Source: Dehalococcoidia bacterium (GTDB lineage Bacteria > Chloroflexota > Dehalococcoidia > E44-bin15). Taken from it: a stretch of DNA of 6,016 nt. The notes under the pieces were generated by a model. The model did no database searches, was not told where the DNA came from, and saw only the letters and a program-made list of their open reading frames with translations. The translations under genes were made by a program, and so were the position numbers. Each line of letters opens with the position of its first letter. The stretch's first letter is position 1. The stretch spans positions 1 through 6,016 of the forward strand of contig DAOUVR010000072.1 of assembly GCA_030667555.1 (NCBI GenBank), given 5' to 3'. Below, piece after piece: positions 1-6,016 of this stretch.

Positions 1-3000
1 GCACTATCCATTACGTCTGATGTCAGCTCCCCCAGTTCGGATACCAGTGTAGATTTGTTTCCTCCCCCCCTCTTTGAACGGTAGAGGGCGGTGTCGGCCA
101 GGAATACCAGACCATCCGCTGTTTCAGCATTCTCAGGGAATTGTGCGATTCCGGCACTGAACCCGAGACAGGGTTCCAAAGCCAGATTGTCGGCCTGAAG
201 CCCTTTCAACCTCTTTGATCTGATCCGATCAACGATGTTCTTAGCCTTTTCTGCATCCGTTGACGGCAGGATGATGGTGAACTCATCGCCCCCGTAGCGA
301 AAAGCCATGTCGGGCTTCCTCAATACCGTCTTGAACATTTGGGCAAGAGACCTCAGGACAGCATCGCCATTGGTGTGCCCAAACCTGTCGTTATATTCTT
401 TGAAGTCATCGAGGTCGATCATTGCCAGGGTGAAGCAGCCGCCGTAGCGCTGCATGCGGTTCATCTCACTCTCAAGCACTTCGTAGAACTGGCGGCGATT
501 GAACAGCCCGGTGAGTTCATCAGTCGCCGATAGCTCCCTCGTCTTTTCCAGTAGCCCAGCGTTCTCTATGCCCACCGCTATCTCATTGCCGATGGCTTTG
601 AGGAGTTCCAACTCCTCCGGCGAGAAGCGACGCGGTGTGCGGCTGATAAGGGTCAAACCTCCATGCATCCCGGATTTGGACCATAGGGGCACTGACACAC
701 TGGTTGCCACGCCCTCTTTTCTCGCTGCGGGCCCTACTACTTCGCGGGCACTCTCGGTTAGAACTTGGCGCGTGTTGAAGGCAGGCTCCGGATATCTATG
801 CCAGCGCTGCATAGCCTCCTCACTCACCTCTAATCTCTCTACAGCCGCAGCATGCTGCTCAGATACTCCCCGATGGGCCTTCAGGACCAGTTCCCCCTTT
901 TCCTTATCAAAGAGATGTATATAGCCAGCATCTATCTCAATAACCTCGAGCACCTTCTCCAGGGCGCTGTTCAGCATCTCATTCAAATCCAGGGTCTGGC
1001 TCACCGTGGCGCTGATGGTATGGAGCGCCTCCAGGCTCTTGGTATAGCGCAGAATTTCCTGCTCTGCCCGCTTGCGCTCGGTTATGTCCCTGATAACAAT
1101 GATAGCCCCAGTAGGCCGCCCTTTCTCATCAACTACCTGCGAGATGTTTACCTCTACCGGGATCTCCCTCCCATCCCTGGAGCGTGCCATAAGCTCAACG
1201 TTGGTAATGTAGCCCTGTTTGTTCAATATCTCGACTACGCGCTCTTGCATATCTTCAGGCGTCTCCCTAGCGACAATGTCGTAAACACTCCTGCCGATGA
1301 GTTGCTCCTTATATTCATAGCCTACGGCATTGACACATGTCCTGTTGGCATCCAGTATTACACTGTCGTTATCAACCAGCAGGATACCGTCCCTGGCCGA
1401 CTCAATGGCGCTCCTGTATTTATACTCAGAGCGCCTTAGCGCCTCCTCGGCCCGCTTGGGCTCGGTTATATCAACCCAGCTTGCCAGGTAATACTTCAAC
1501 TCCCCATCACGCATTATCGGCGTGGAGGTTAGCTCGATCCAGAACCGCTCGCCATTCTTCTTTTTACACAGTTGCTCAAGGCCCTGTGCTCCCCTGGTGA
1601 TGGCGTCCGCCAGGTCTCTACCGGTTTCCTCAAGTGTTTCCTCCGTCCACCAGGGGTATGGGGATCCGCTGCCAACAAGCTCCATAGAAGTGAACCCGGC
1701 TAGCTCCTCCAGTGCAGGATTCACGTATCGTACTGATGAGTCCGGATTGATAACCAGTATGGGGTTGGGGGCGTTGGCAAGCAGGGTGGAGCTAAACTCC
1801 TCGCTCCGCCGCAGTTGCTCCTCGGCCCACTTTCGCTCGGTGATATCACGCAAGATACCTTCGAAAGCCACTAGATTTCCCTCATCGTCCACCACGGGTA
1901 CGGACAGAATGTCCAGGTAGGCCTCGCTGCCATCCTTCCGAGCGAAGGCAAACTCCCTGGAGGGCAGAGCGGCTCTTTCCTCTGCGAGCTGTTGATAATC
2001 TGCGTCGATATTTAGCTCTCTTACCTTGGCGATTTCAAAGCCCAGCATTGGGTCTGCTATTAGTTCCCCGGGGGTGAATCCGGTAACCCTGGAAGCACTG
2101 GGGCTGACGTACTCAAGGCCGTTTTCAACAGACCACCGGAAGATGATATCGGGCGCACTTTGCACAAACCGGCGAAAGCGCTCCTCACTATCCCGCAGCG
2201 CTTCATCTGCTTTCTTGCGGTCAGTGATGTCACGGTAGTTAGCAACAATGCCCTGCACTTGGGGATTGTCGAGGAGATTGTTGGCCACACCTTCCACCCA
2301 GCGCCACGAGCCATCCTTATGTCGAAGACGCAGTTGCATTGACTCACCCGCCGTTGGGTCATTAAGGAACGAGGCAAATTTGGCGGTGACCTCGGGCAGA
2401 TCGTCCTGGTGGATAAGGTCAAGCACGGACTTGCCAATTAACTCCTCTGGCCTGTAGCCGAAGATTCGTTCAACGGAGGGGCTCTCGTATACCATGATTC
2501 CCTCAGCATTAATAATGGCCACGGCGTCAGAGGCGTTCTCGATGAGCGCTCTAAAGCGCTCTTCGCTCTTCCGCAGCGCCTCCTCCGCCCGCTTGCGCTC
2601 GGTTATGTTGCGGGCGACTCCTAAAATGCCAACACGCTGGCCATCCGCGTCAAGCAGGAGCCTCATATTGTTCTCGGTCAGCACTCTAGTACCATCTTTC
2701 GCAATGAGTTCAAATTCCACCGACCGTGTCTTTAACAGGTCTTCCCCCTGCTTTTCTGTGGACTGTGCCTCTGCCAGAGTCTCTGTGGCAGCCTCAACGG
2801 ACTCTGGAGTCAAGAAATCTTCTATCGTCATAGCCATTGCTTCCTTAAAACTGTATCCCAGGAGGCTTGTAGCAGCAGGACTGACATAGGTAAACCGCAG
2901 GTTCATATCCATAGTCCAGATGATATCTGACACGTTGTCAGCAAGAAGACGGTAGAGTCTCTCGCTCTCCCGTAGCGCCTCCTCCGCCCGCTTGCGCTCG

Positions 3001-5231
3001 GTGACATCCGGGCATACAACCTGTGCTACTATCTTGCCCTCCGATTCAAACATGGTTGGATATACTTCTGTGTATCTGAGCTCGCCGCTGGGCCTTATTA
3101 TGATTTGAGGTATTGGCTGCTCCTCGATTTTCATCTCCCTTGCAGCTTCTTGCATTTTCTCCTGGTGAAGCGCTACTTCGTCCTCAGGCACAAACTCAAA
3201 AAGCTTGTGACCCAGCAGGTCTGTTCCCGCCCTTCCGAATAGCTCCTCTGCTTTTTCGTTGACAAACGTTATTTCCCCACTTGGAACTTCGATCCAGTAA
3301 ATAGGAGTTGCACCAGTCTCCAACAATGTACGGTGCTTCTCCTCGCTCTTCCGCACCGCCTCCTCATCCCGCTTCCGCTCGGTGATGTCCATAAAGCTTC
3401 CTATCGCTGCTGGTTTTCCTTTGTATAGGATGGAGGCTACTCTCTCCAGACACCACAACGTCCTCCCATCCTTGCATATATACCTTAACTCATAAGGTGT
3501 GTTGCTCCGCCCTTTTAGCAGCTCTGTCGCTTTCTTTCTGACCATCTCTCTATCATCCGGGTGGACATGCTCTAGAGAATCTGCCCCTGAAAGCTCAGCC
3601 ATGGTGTAGCCCGAAATCTCCTCGAACCGCGGGTTGACATAGAGGAATTTCCCACCTTGAACAATGTACATCCCAACTGTTGCGCCCTCCAACATCCCCC
3701 GGGACAGCTCTTCGGATTCCCTCAACATCTCTTCCAACCGCTTGCGCTCGGTGATATCAAGCAAGGAGCCCATCATGCACATGGGCTTGCCATCCCCGTC
3801 TGCCACCATGCTTGCTGACAGCTCGGCAACGAATGCTGAGCTATCTTTTCTTAAGGCAATTACCTCCCCTTGCCAGCCTTCTTTTTCCGATATTGTCCCT
3901 ATTGCAGCATCAACATGATCCCCCGCTTGCCAGAACTCTATAGCAGGCCTTCCGACAACCTCCTCATCACTTTCATATCCCCACAATCTAAGGAAAGAAG
4001 GGTTTGCATAAGTTACATTGCCTTCGAGGTTGGATATAGCAATGGCATTAGTCGATGATGCTATGGCACTATCTTTGACTCGCAGCTCCTCCACGCTCCG
4101 CTTGCGCTCGGCGACCTCAAGCTGCAATTTCTCAATCGCATCCGCCAGATCTCCTGTGCGTTGCTCAACCCGCATTTCCAACTCGTCGTGAGCTTTCCGT
4201 AGCGCCACCTCAGCCTGCCAACGCTGGAGCGCTACCGATGCCTGGCTTACGAATGTCTCTATTATGCCTGGGTTTCTCAATTCAGCTCCCCTGCGCGTGA
4301 GGACATCTGCACTGCCAAACAGTTGTCCTTTCCATGCAAAGCCCATGGCATACAAATCACCTAAACCGAGAAGTGTCTCGATCTCATTGCACACAGACCT
4401 GGGCAGTCCACCAGAGGCAAGTTCGTACAAACCTCCAGGCACCTTCTCCAGCCTACCACTGGTAAGGCCCACTTTGGCTTCCTTGCTTATTGGTGCGGTT
4501 ATGCCGATAGGCTGCCTTCCCAGGATCTTAAGAAGACTATCCATGTGTTCTCCAACTCCTTGGATTGCACGGAGGCAGAAGGTAGAAGATTCCTCGTCGA
4601 ACGAACTCACGATGATGACGGAGTTGCCCGCAAGCTCCATCAGTCGTTGTCCAATGAACTGGTAGATGTCCTCTTCCGTTGAAAGCTCAACCAGGTCCAT
4701 TGCCGTCCTCGATAACGACATCAGGTCAGAGATATGATCTGCTTCTTCGTCATCTATGCGCTTGCGCTCGGTGATATCTCTAAAACTGCATATGATGTAA
4801 GTCCTGTCTGCCAGCTTGAGACTGACTGCCCCTGCCTCGACTGCTATCACCTCTCCATTCATGGCGATGAATTCAGTCTCTCCCGCATAATCTACACCGT
4901 CTCTCAGAACCCTGGAGGCCGCCGCTTGCATCTTTTCTGCTTCCTCGTTGGGATATAAGTCCCTGGCGGATAGTTTGAGGAGTTGCTCTTTCGCATACCC
5001 AAGTACCCTACACGCTGCTTCATTTGCGTAGACTATGCCACCATTTTCATCTATCATCACGCAGCAATCGAAGACTCGGTCAAACAAGAGCTTGAATCTA
5101 CCTTCTGGATCTTTAAGCCCTTCGTACGCCCACGTAAGTTCGTTTTTTACTGATGCCAGTTCAGCAAGGCGTTGGGGCGTTAGCATCAATTCATTTATGA
5201 TTTGCTGTTTCGTACTATCATGATCCCCCAT
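1..5231 (-). CDS. Giant multi-PAS/GAF sensor diguanylate cyclase (GGDEF), 3' end beyond window
   Basis: Predicted to convert two GTP to c-di-GMP in the cytoplasm under control of stacked sensory domains. One frame stays open for 1743 codons. Approximate domains: PAS1 45-155, GAF1 165-345, coiled coil 345-378, PAS2 383-492, PAS3 505-615, PAS4 629-742, PAS5 756-875, PAS6 889-1001, PAS7 1015-1129, PAS8 1142-1254, PAS9 1268-1382, GAF2 1405-1560, GGDEF 1567-1724. Most PAS domains end in a DITERKR-type motif (residues near 155, 495, 618, 745, 878, 1004, 1132, 1257, 1385); I checked that all are in the same frame. The start is ATG 5231: an in-frame TGA lies at 5244-5246 with no other start codon between, and AAAGGGG sits 6 bases upstream. 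There is no signal peptide or membrane segment. The ligands of the PAS and GAF domains cannot be read from sequence. The reading frame passes the GGDEF domain with no stop, so a further domain is possible. Family assignment is certain; signal and output are not. Confidence 0.97.
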   Translation of the reverse strand, partial: MGDHDSTKQQIINELMLTPQRLAELASVKNELTWAYEGLKDPEGRFKLLFDRVFDCCVMIDENGGIVYANEAACRVLGYAKEQLLKLSARDLYPNEEAEKMQAAASRVLRDGVDYAGETEFIAMNGEVIAVEAGAVSLKLADRTYIICSFRDITERKRIDDEEADHISDLMSLSRTAMDLVELSTEEDIYQFIGQRLMELAGNSVIIVSSFDEESSTFCLRAIQGVGEHMDSLLKILGRQPIGITAPISKEAKVGLTSGRLEKVPGGLYELASGGLPRSVCNEIETLLGLGDLYAMGFAWKGQLFGSADVLTRRGAELRNPGIIETFVSQASVALQRWQAEVALRKAHDELEMRVEQRTGDLADAIEKLQLEVAERKRSVEELRVKDSAIASSTNAIAISNLEGNVTYANPSFLRLWGYESDEEVVGRPAIEFWQAGDHVDAAIGTISEKEGWQGEVIALRKDSSAFVAELSASMVADGDGKPMCMMGSLLDITERKRLEEMLRESEELSRGMLEGATVGMYIVQGGKFLYVNPRFEEISGYTMAELSGADSLEHVHPDDREMVRKKATELLKGRSNTPYELRYICKDGRTLWCLERVASILYKGKPAAIGSFMDITERKRDEEAVRKSEEKHRTLLETGATPIYWIEVPSGEITFVNEKAEELFGRAGTDLLGHKLFEFVPEDEVALHQEKMQEAAREMKIEEQPIPQIIIRPSGELRYTEVYPTMFESEGKIVAQVVCPDVTERKRAEEALRESERLYRLLADNVSDIIWTMDMNLRFTYVSPAATSLLGYSFKEAMAMTIEDFLTPESVEAATETLAEAQSTEKQGEDLLKTRSVEFELIAKDGTRVLTENNMRLLLDADGQRVGILGVARNITERKRAEEALRKSEERFRALIENASDAVAIINAEGIMVYESPSVERIFGYRPEELIGKSVLDLIHQDDLPEVTAKFASFLNDPTAGESMQLRLRHKDGSWRWVEGVANNLLDNPQVQGIVANYRDITDRKKADEALRDSEERFRRFVQSAPDIIFRWSVENGLEYVSPSASRVTGFTPGELIADPMLGFEIAKVRELNIDADYQQLAEERAALPSREFAFARKDGSEAYLDILSVPVVDDEGNLVAFEGILRDITERKWAEEQLRRSEEFSSTLLANAPNPILVINPDSSVRYVNPALEELAGFTSMELVGSGSPYPWWTEETLEETGRDLADAITRGAQGLEQLCKKKNGERFWIELTSTPIMRDGELKYYLASWVDITEPKRAEEALRRSEYKYRSAIESARDGILLVDNDSVILDANRTCVNAVGYEYKEQLIGRSVYDIVARETPEDMQERVVEILNKQGYITNVELMARSRDGREIPVEVNISQVVDEKGRPTGAIIVIRDITERKRAEQEILRYTKSLEALHTISATVSQTLDLNEMLNSALEKVLEVIEIDAGYIHLFDKEKGELVLKAHRGVSEQHAAAVERLEVSEEAMQRWHRYPEPAFNTRQVLTESAREVVGPAARKEGVATSVSVPLWSKSGMHGGLTLISRTPRRFSPEELELLKAIGNEIAVGIENAGLLEKTRELSATDELTGLFNRRQFYEVLESEMNRMQRYGGCFTLAMIDLDDFKEYNDRFGHTNGDAVLRSLAQMFKTVLRKPDMAFRYGGDEFTIILPSTDAEKAKNIVDRIRSKRLKGLQADNLALEPCLGFSAGIAQFPENAETADGLVFLADTALYRSKRGGGNKSTLVSELGELTSDVMDS
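62..533 (-). other. GGDEF catalytic domain within the large CDS, active site and I-site intact
   Basis: Residues about 1567-1724 of the large protein. The opening motif ATDELTGLFNRRQF is followed by the metal/substrate segment IDLDDFKEYNDRFGH (1605-1619), whose first Asp (1606) is the usual metal ligand. The signature RYGGDEF has GGDEF at 1647-1651 (bases 279-293). RKPD at 1638-1641 lies exactly five residues before GGDEF, which is the standard place for the RxxD inhibitory I-site that binds product c-di-GMP. All residues normally needed for diguanylate cyclase activity are present, so this is expected to be an active, product-inhibited enzyme and not a degenerate GGDEF. Activity itself is inferred. 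Confidence 0.93.
1050..4110 (-). repeat. Periodic coding repeat: PAS-linker segments (DITERKRAEEALRxSEE)
   Basis: Each PAS domain is followed by a near-identical linker that continues into a charged helix. At DNA level (plus-strand reading) the core is cgcttgcgctcggt, often preceded by gcctcctccgcc. The GAG codon of the motif falls at 1077, 1461, 1836, 2220, 2598, 2997, 3378, 3747 and 4107, so the period is 360-399 bases. The copy at 4107 is a variant (EVAERKR) ending the coiled coil after GAF1, and a further DITERKR copy lies at 4758-4778 after PAS1. Variants include DITEPKR (near 1463), DVTDRKK (near 2222) and DITERKW (near 1838). The PAS cores between the linkers are clearly diverged. These are coding repeats of signalling helices, not an array of non-coding repeats. 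Confidence 0.9.
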
Positions 5232-5237
5232 TTTGTG

Positions 5238-5244
5238 CCCCTTT
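5238..5244 (-). promoter_or_regulatory. Ribosome binding site of the large GGDEF gene
   Basis: On the minus strand AAAGGGG is followed by six bases (CACAAA) and then ATG at 5231. Spacing and match are good. It fixes the start, because the in-frame TGA at 5244-5246 overlaps its first A and excludes any upstream initiation in that frame. Confidence 0.85.
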
Positions 5245-5358
5245 CAGAACAGCCAACGATCTCAAGCATATACTACAAGTCACCAGTTGGTCGTTATACA
5301 GCCTTCCATGCTATTTGATACGTTCCACGGCGTCTGGTCTCTTAGCTCTTGTCGGTAT

Positions 5359-5394
5359 TGTGCTCTGATAGAAAAGCCACAAGGTTTGAGCACA
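5359..5394 (-). promoter_or_regulatory. Leader inverted repeat, possible alternative (antiterminator-like) stem
   Basis: On the minus strand TGTGCTC (5394-5388) is perfectly complementary to GAGCACA (5365-5359), with 22 bases between. No U tract follows, so it is not itself a terminator. Its loop contains CCTTGT, the 3' arm of the possible terminator at 5370-5415, so the two stems could not both form as simple hairpins. A role as the alternative fold in the riboswitch expression platform is inference. Confidence 0.4.
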
Positions 5395-5415
5395 GGATGA
5401 CAAGCCTTCCCTTGT
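5370..5415 (-). terminator. Possible regulated terminator in the leader (second candidate)
   Basis: On the minus strand ACAAGG (5415-5410) pairs with CCTTGT (5384-5379), followed by GGCTTTTCT. The loop is long (25 bases) and the U tract holds only four U, so it would be a weak terminator. ACAAG can instead pair with the nearby CTTGT (5404-5400), giving a compact 5-bp hairpin. It lies downstream of the aptamer and upstream of the start codon, where an expression platform is expected. Confidence 0.25.
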
Positions 5416-5456
5416 AAAAGCCTGGAATCTGCTCTTCAACGAGGAATTCCCACAGG
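5416..5456 (-). terminator. Possible regulated terminator just after the aptamer (first candidate)
   Basis: On the minus strand, starting about 15 bases past the aptamer, CCT and GGAAT (5456-5446, GTG bulge between) can pair with ATTCC and AGG (5428-5421). An inner CTC/GAG stem and a six-base loop complete the hairpin, and CTTTTA follows. The stem is interrupted and the U tract is short, so support is modest. Its position directly after a GEMM-I aptamer is where a transcription-termination platform would be expected. Its AATTCC (5448-5443) is also complementary to GGAATT (5534-5529) in the aptamer. Confidence 0.3.
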
Positions 5457-5471
5457 TTACTAGATCCGCCG

Positions 5472-5554
5472 TCGGCAGCCGGTTCACCCCACTACCTCAA
5501 GGCTTAGCCCTGTGTGTTTGCGTCCCCCAATTCCTTCCGGTTTGCCTTTGCCGA
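5472..5554 (-). promoter_or_regulatory. Cyclic-di-GMP class I riboswitch aptamer (GEMM-I)
   Basis: Read on the minus strand, the order of conserved blocks matches the GEMM-I family, for example the Vibrio Vc2 RNA: GGCAAACC (5546-5539), a 12-base hairpin region with a GNRA-type GGAA, GGGACGCAAA (5526-5517), GGGCTAAG (5510-5503), a small CC-UUGA-GG hairpin, TAGTGGGG, and GAACCG (5485-5480). A closing P1 stem is visible: TCGGCA (5554-5549) pairs perfectly with TGCCGA (5477-5472). The G before CAAACC (5545) corresponds to the guanine that contacts the ligand in c-di-GMP-binding members; cGAMP-selective relatives carry A there. The middle A of GCAAA (5518) corresponds to the intercalating adenine. 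Stem P1b is imperfect, with two G-G oppositions inside otherwise pairable arms. The aptamer lies within a leader of about 380 nt before the GGDEF gene on the same strand and should control that gene. Whether ligand turns the gene on or off is not evident. Confidence 0.88.
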
Positions 5555-5615
5555 GACAAACCGCCGACCTTGCGCAATCGTTATGCTCTACTATCCATTG
5601 TTATTATTGGTGGTG

Positions 5616-5644
5616 ATAATAGCATATATCTTCCCATTTGTCAA
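5616..5644 (-). promoter_or_regulatory. Sigma-70-type promoter driving the riboswitch and GGDEF gene
   Basis: On the minus strand the -35 box TTGACA (5644-5639) is a perfect consensus. It is followed by exactly 17 bases and the -10 box TATTAT (5621-5616), with TGC directly before the -10 as an extended element. Transcription should start near 5609, giving about 55 nt before the aptamer and about 378 nt before the start codon. The surrounding DNA is AT-rich. This is the strongest promoter-like sequence I found in the non-coding part of the window. Confidence 0.82.
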
Positions 5645-6016
5645 TATATATAGATGTAGTAATGATATAGATGATAATTAAAGATGACAGAGATAAGATA
5701 ATGGTCAATATGAACTCCAGGGGCCATCAGTGTACAGCTACTAGCGGAGACGGGTTTATCGATTTCACTAACTCTATCGAGGCAAATTCCGCTATGACAT
5801 GCGGACCACTGGCTTCTGATCCCGGGATGGCCACCAAGAGCGTTCTACCAAGGGGCAGTTGAATGTGCAGTATCAGCGCTGCCAGGTGCTACCAGCGACA
5901 AGAGCCGGTCACCTGTGGAATAGAGCGAACAAAGTGAAATGATATCGGATTTTAAGGCTGAGGATGTTTGCCGACCCGGAAAATCCTCTGAGGCCCGCAT
6001 TGGGACGAGTCATGGC
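5645..6016. other. Upstream region without a convincing gene
   Basis: This stretch starts with about 55 AT-rich bases and then has mixed composition. A plus-strand frame of 63 codons (5671-5862) has no ribosome binding site and resembles nothing I know. A plus-strand ATG at 5939 stays open to the edge for 26 codons and overlaps the TGA (5940-5942) of a short preceding frame, but it also lacks a clear ribosome binding site. Minus-strand frames entering from the right stop at 5909-5911 or earlier. Inverted repeats are present: TAGCGGA/TCCGCTA (5742-5748 and 5788-5794), CAGGTG/CACCTG (5883-5888 and 5910-5915), CGCTG/CAGCG (5877-5881 and 5893-5897), and the palindrome ATCCCGGGAT (5819-5828). It may be the 5' region of a rightward gene outside the window. 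Confidence 0.5.

Noticed and set aside
2060..2437. Minus-strand frame of 125 codons
   Set aside because: It is out of phase with the main gene and overlaps PAS6/PAS7, which read cleanly in the main frame.
1050..4110. Regularly spaced near-identical repeats resembling a CRISPR or tandem array
   Set aside because: Repeats are spaced 360-399 bases apart, lie in frame and encode the DITERKR linker; the material between them encodes PAS domains.
339..5223. Many plus-strand open frames of 60-195 codons across the window, such as 852-1439 and 499-924
   Set aside because: All lie antisense to the continuous minus-strand PAS/GAF/GGDEF frame, whose conserved motifs account for the sequence; the plus-strand translations resemble no family.
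5280..5309. Nine-codon upstream ORF (ATG to TGA, minus strand) in the leader
   Set aside because: No Shine-Dalgarno sequence before it and no regulatory codon pattern.
5638..5669. Plus-strand TTGTCA as a divergent promoter -35
   Set aside because: It is largely the reverse of the leftward TTGACA box, and no good -10 lies at 16-18 bases.
5800..5835. CCACTGG...CCCGGGATGG on the plus strand, loosely like part of a cobalamin riboswitch
   Set aside because: The conserved B12-box and the remaining core blocks are missing.
5671..5862. Plus-strand ORF of 63 codons
   Set aside because: No ribosome binding site, no recognisable motif and no codon signal beyond chance length; internal ATGs are no better supported.
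5909..6013. Minus-strand short frame entering from the right edge and ending at TGA 5909-5911
   Set aside because: About 34 codons with no recognisable motif; too short to call the end of a gene.
5939..6016. Plus-strand ATG open to the edge, overlapping an upstream TGA; faint resemblance to leader residues of group II intron reverse transcriptases
   Set aside because: Only 26 codons are visible with no clear Shine-Dalgarno. A group II intron would need several hundred bases of structured RNA before the ORF, which would run into the leftward promoter and riboswitch.

Overview
The window is almost entirely one leftward gene and its control region. A single uninterrupted minus-strand reading frame starts at ATG 5231 (complement) and is still open at base 1, giving at least 1743 codons. 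It encodes a very large cytoplasmic signalling protein. In order it holds PAS, GAF, a coiled coil, eight more PAS domains, a second GAF and an apparently active GGDEF (diguanylate cyclase) domain. No transmembrane segment or signal peptide is visible.

The most interesting part is upstream of that gene, on the same strand. A near-consensus sigma-70 promoter (TTGACA, 17 bases, TATTAT, with a TG extension) at 5616-5644 should start a leader of about 380 nt. Close to the 5' end of that leader, at 5472-5554, lies a class I cyclic-di-GMP riboswitch aptamer (GEMM-I). It is followed by several alternative hairpins, two of them with short U tracts, then a good Shine-Dalgarno sequence and the ATG. The gene whose product should make c-di-GMP is therefore preceded by an RNA that should sense c-di-GMP. 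The cyclase also carries an allosteric product-binding I-site (RKPD), so control by the product is predicted at both the RNA and the enzyme level.

Layout: 1-5231 (minus), multi-PAS/GAF/GGDEF gene, 3' end outside the window; 5232-5470, expression platform and ribosome binding site; 5472-5554, aptamer; 5616-5644, promoter; 5645-6016, AT-rich then mixed sequence with no convincing gene, some inverted repeats, and a possible but weakly supported start of a rightward ORF at the edge.

Organism: a free-living bacterium with elaborate c-di-GMP signalling and roughly 50% G+C. The strings of PAS domains joined by DITERKRAEEAL linkers are common in environmental Chloroflexota and Deltaproteobacteria. 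The residues after the GGDEF domain remind me of GGDEF-to-HD fusions in Dehalococcoidia-like genomes. This assignment is by impression, not proof. No mobile element, CRISPR array, tRNA or rRNA was seen.
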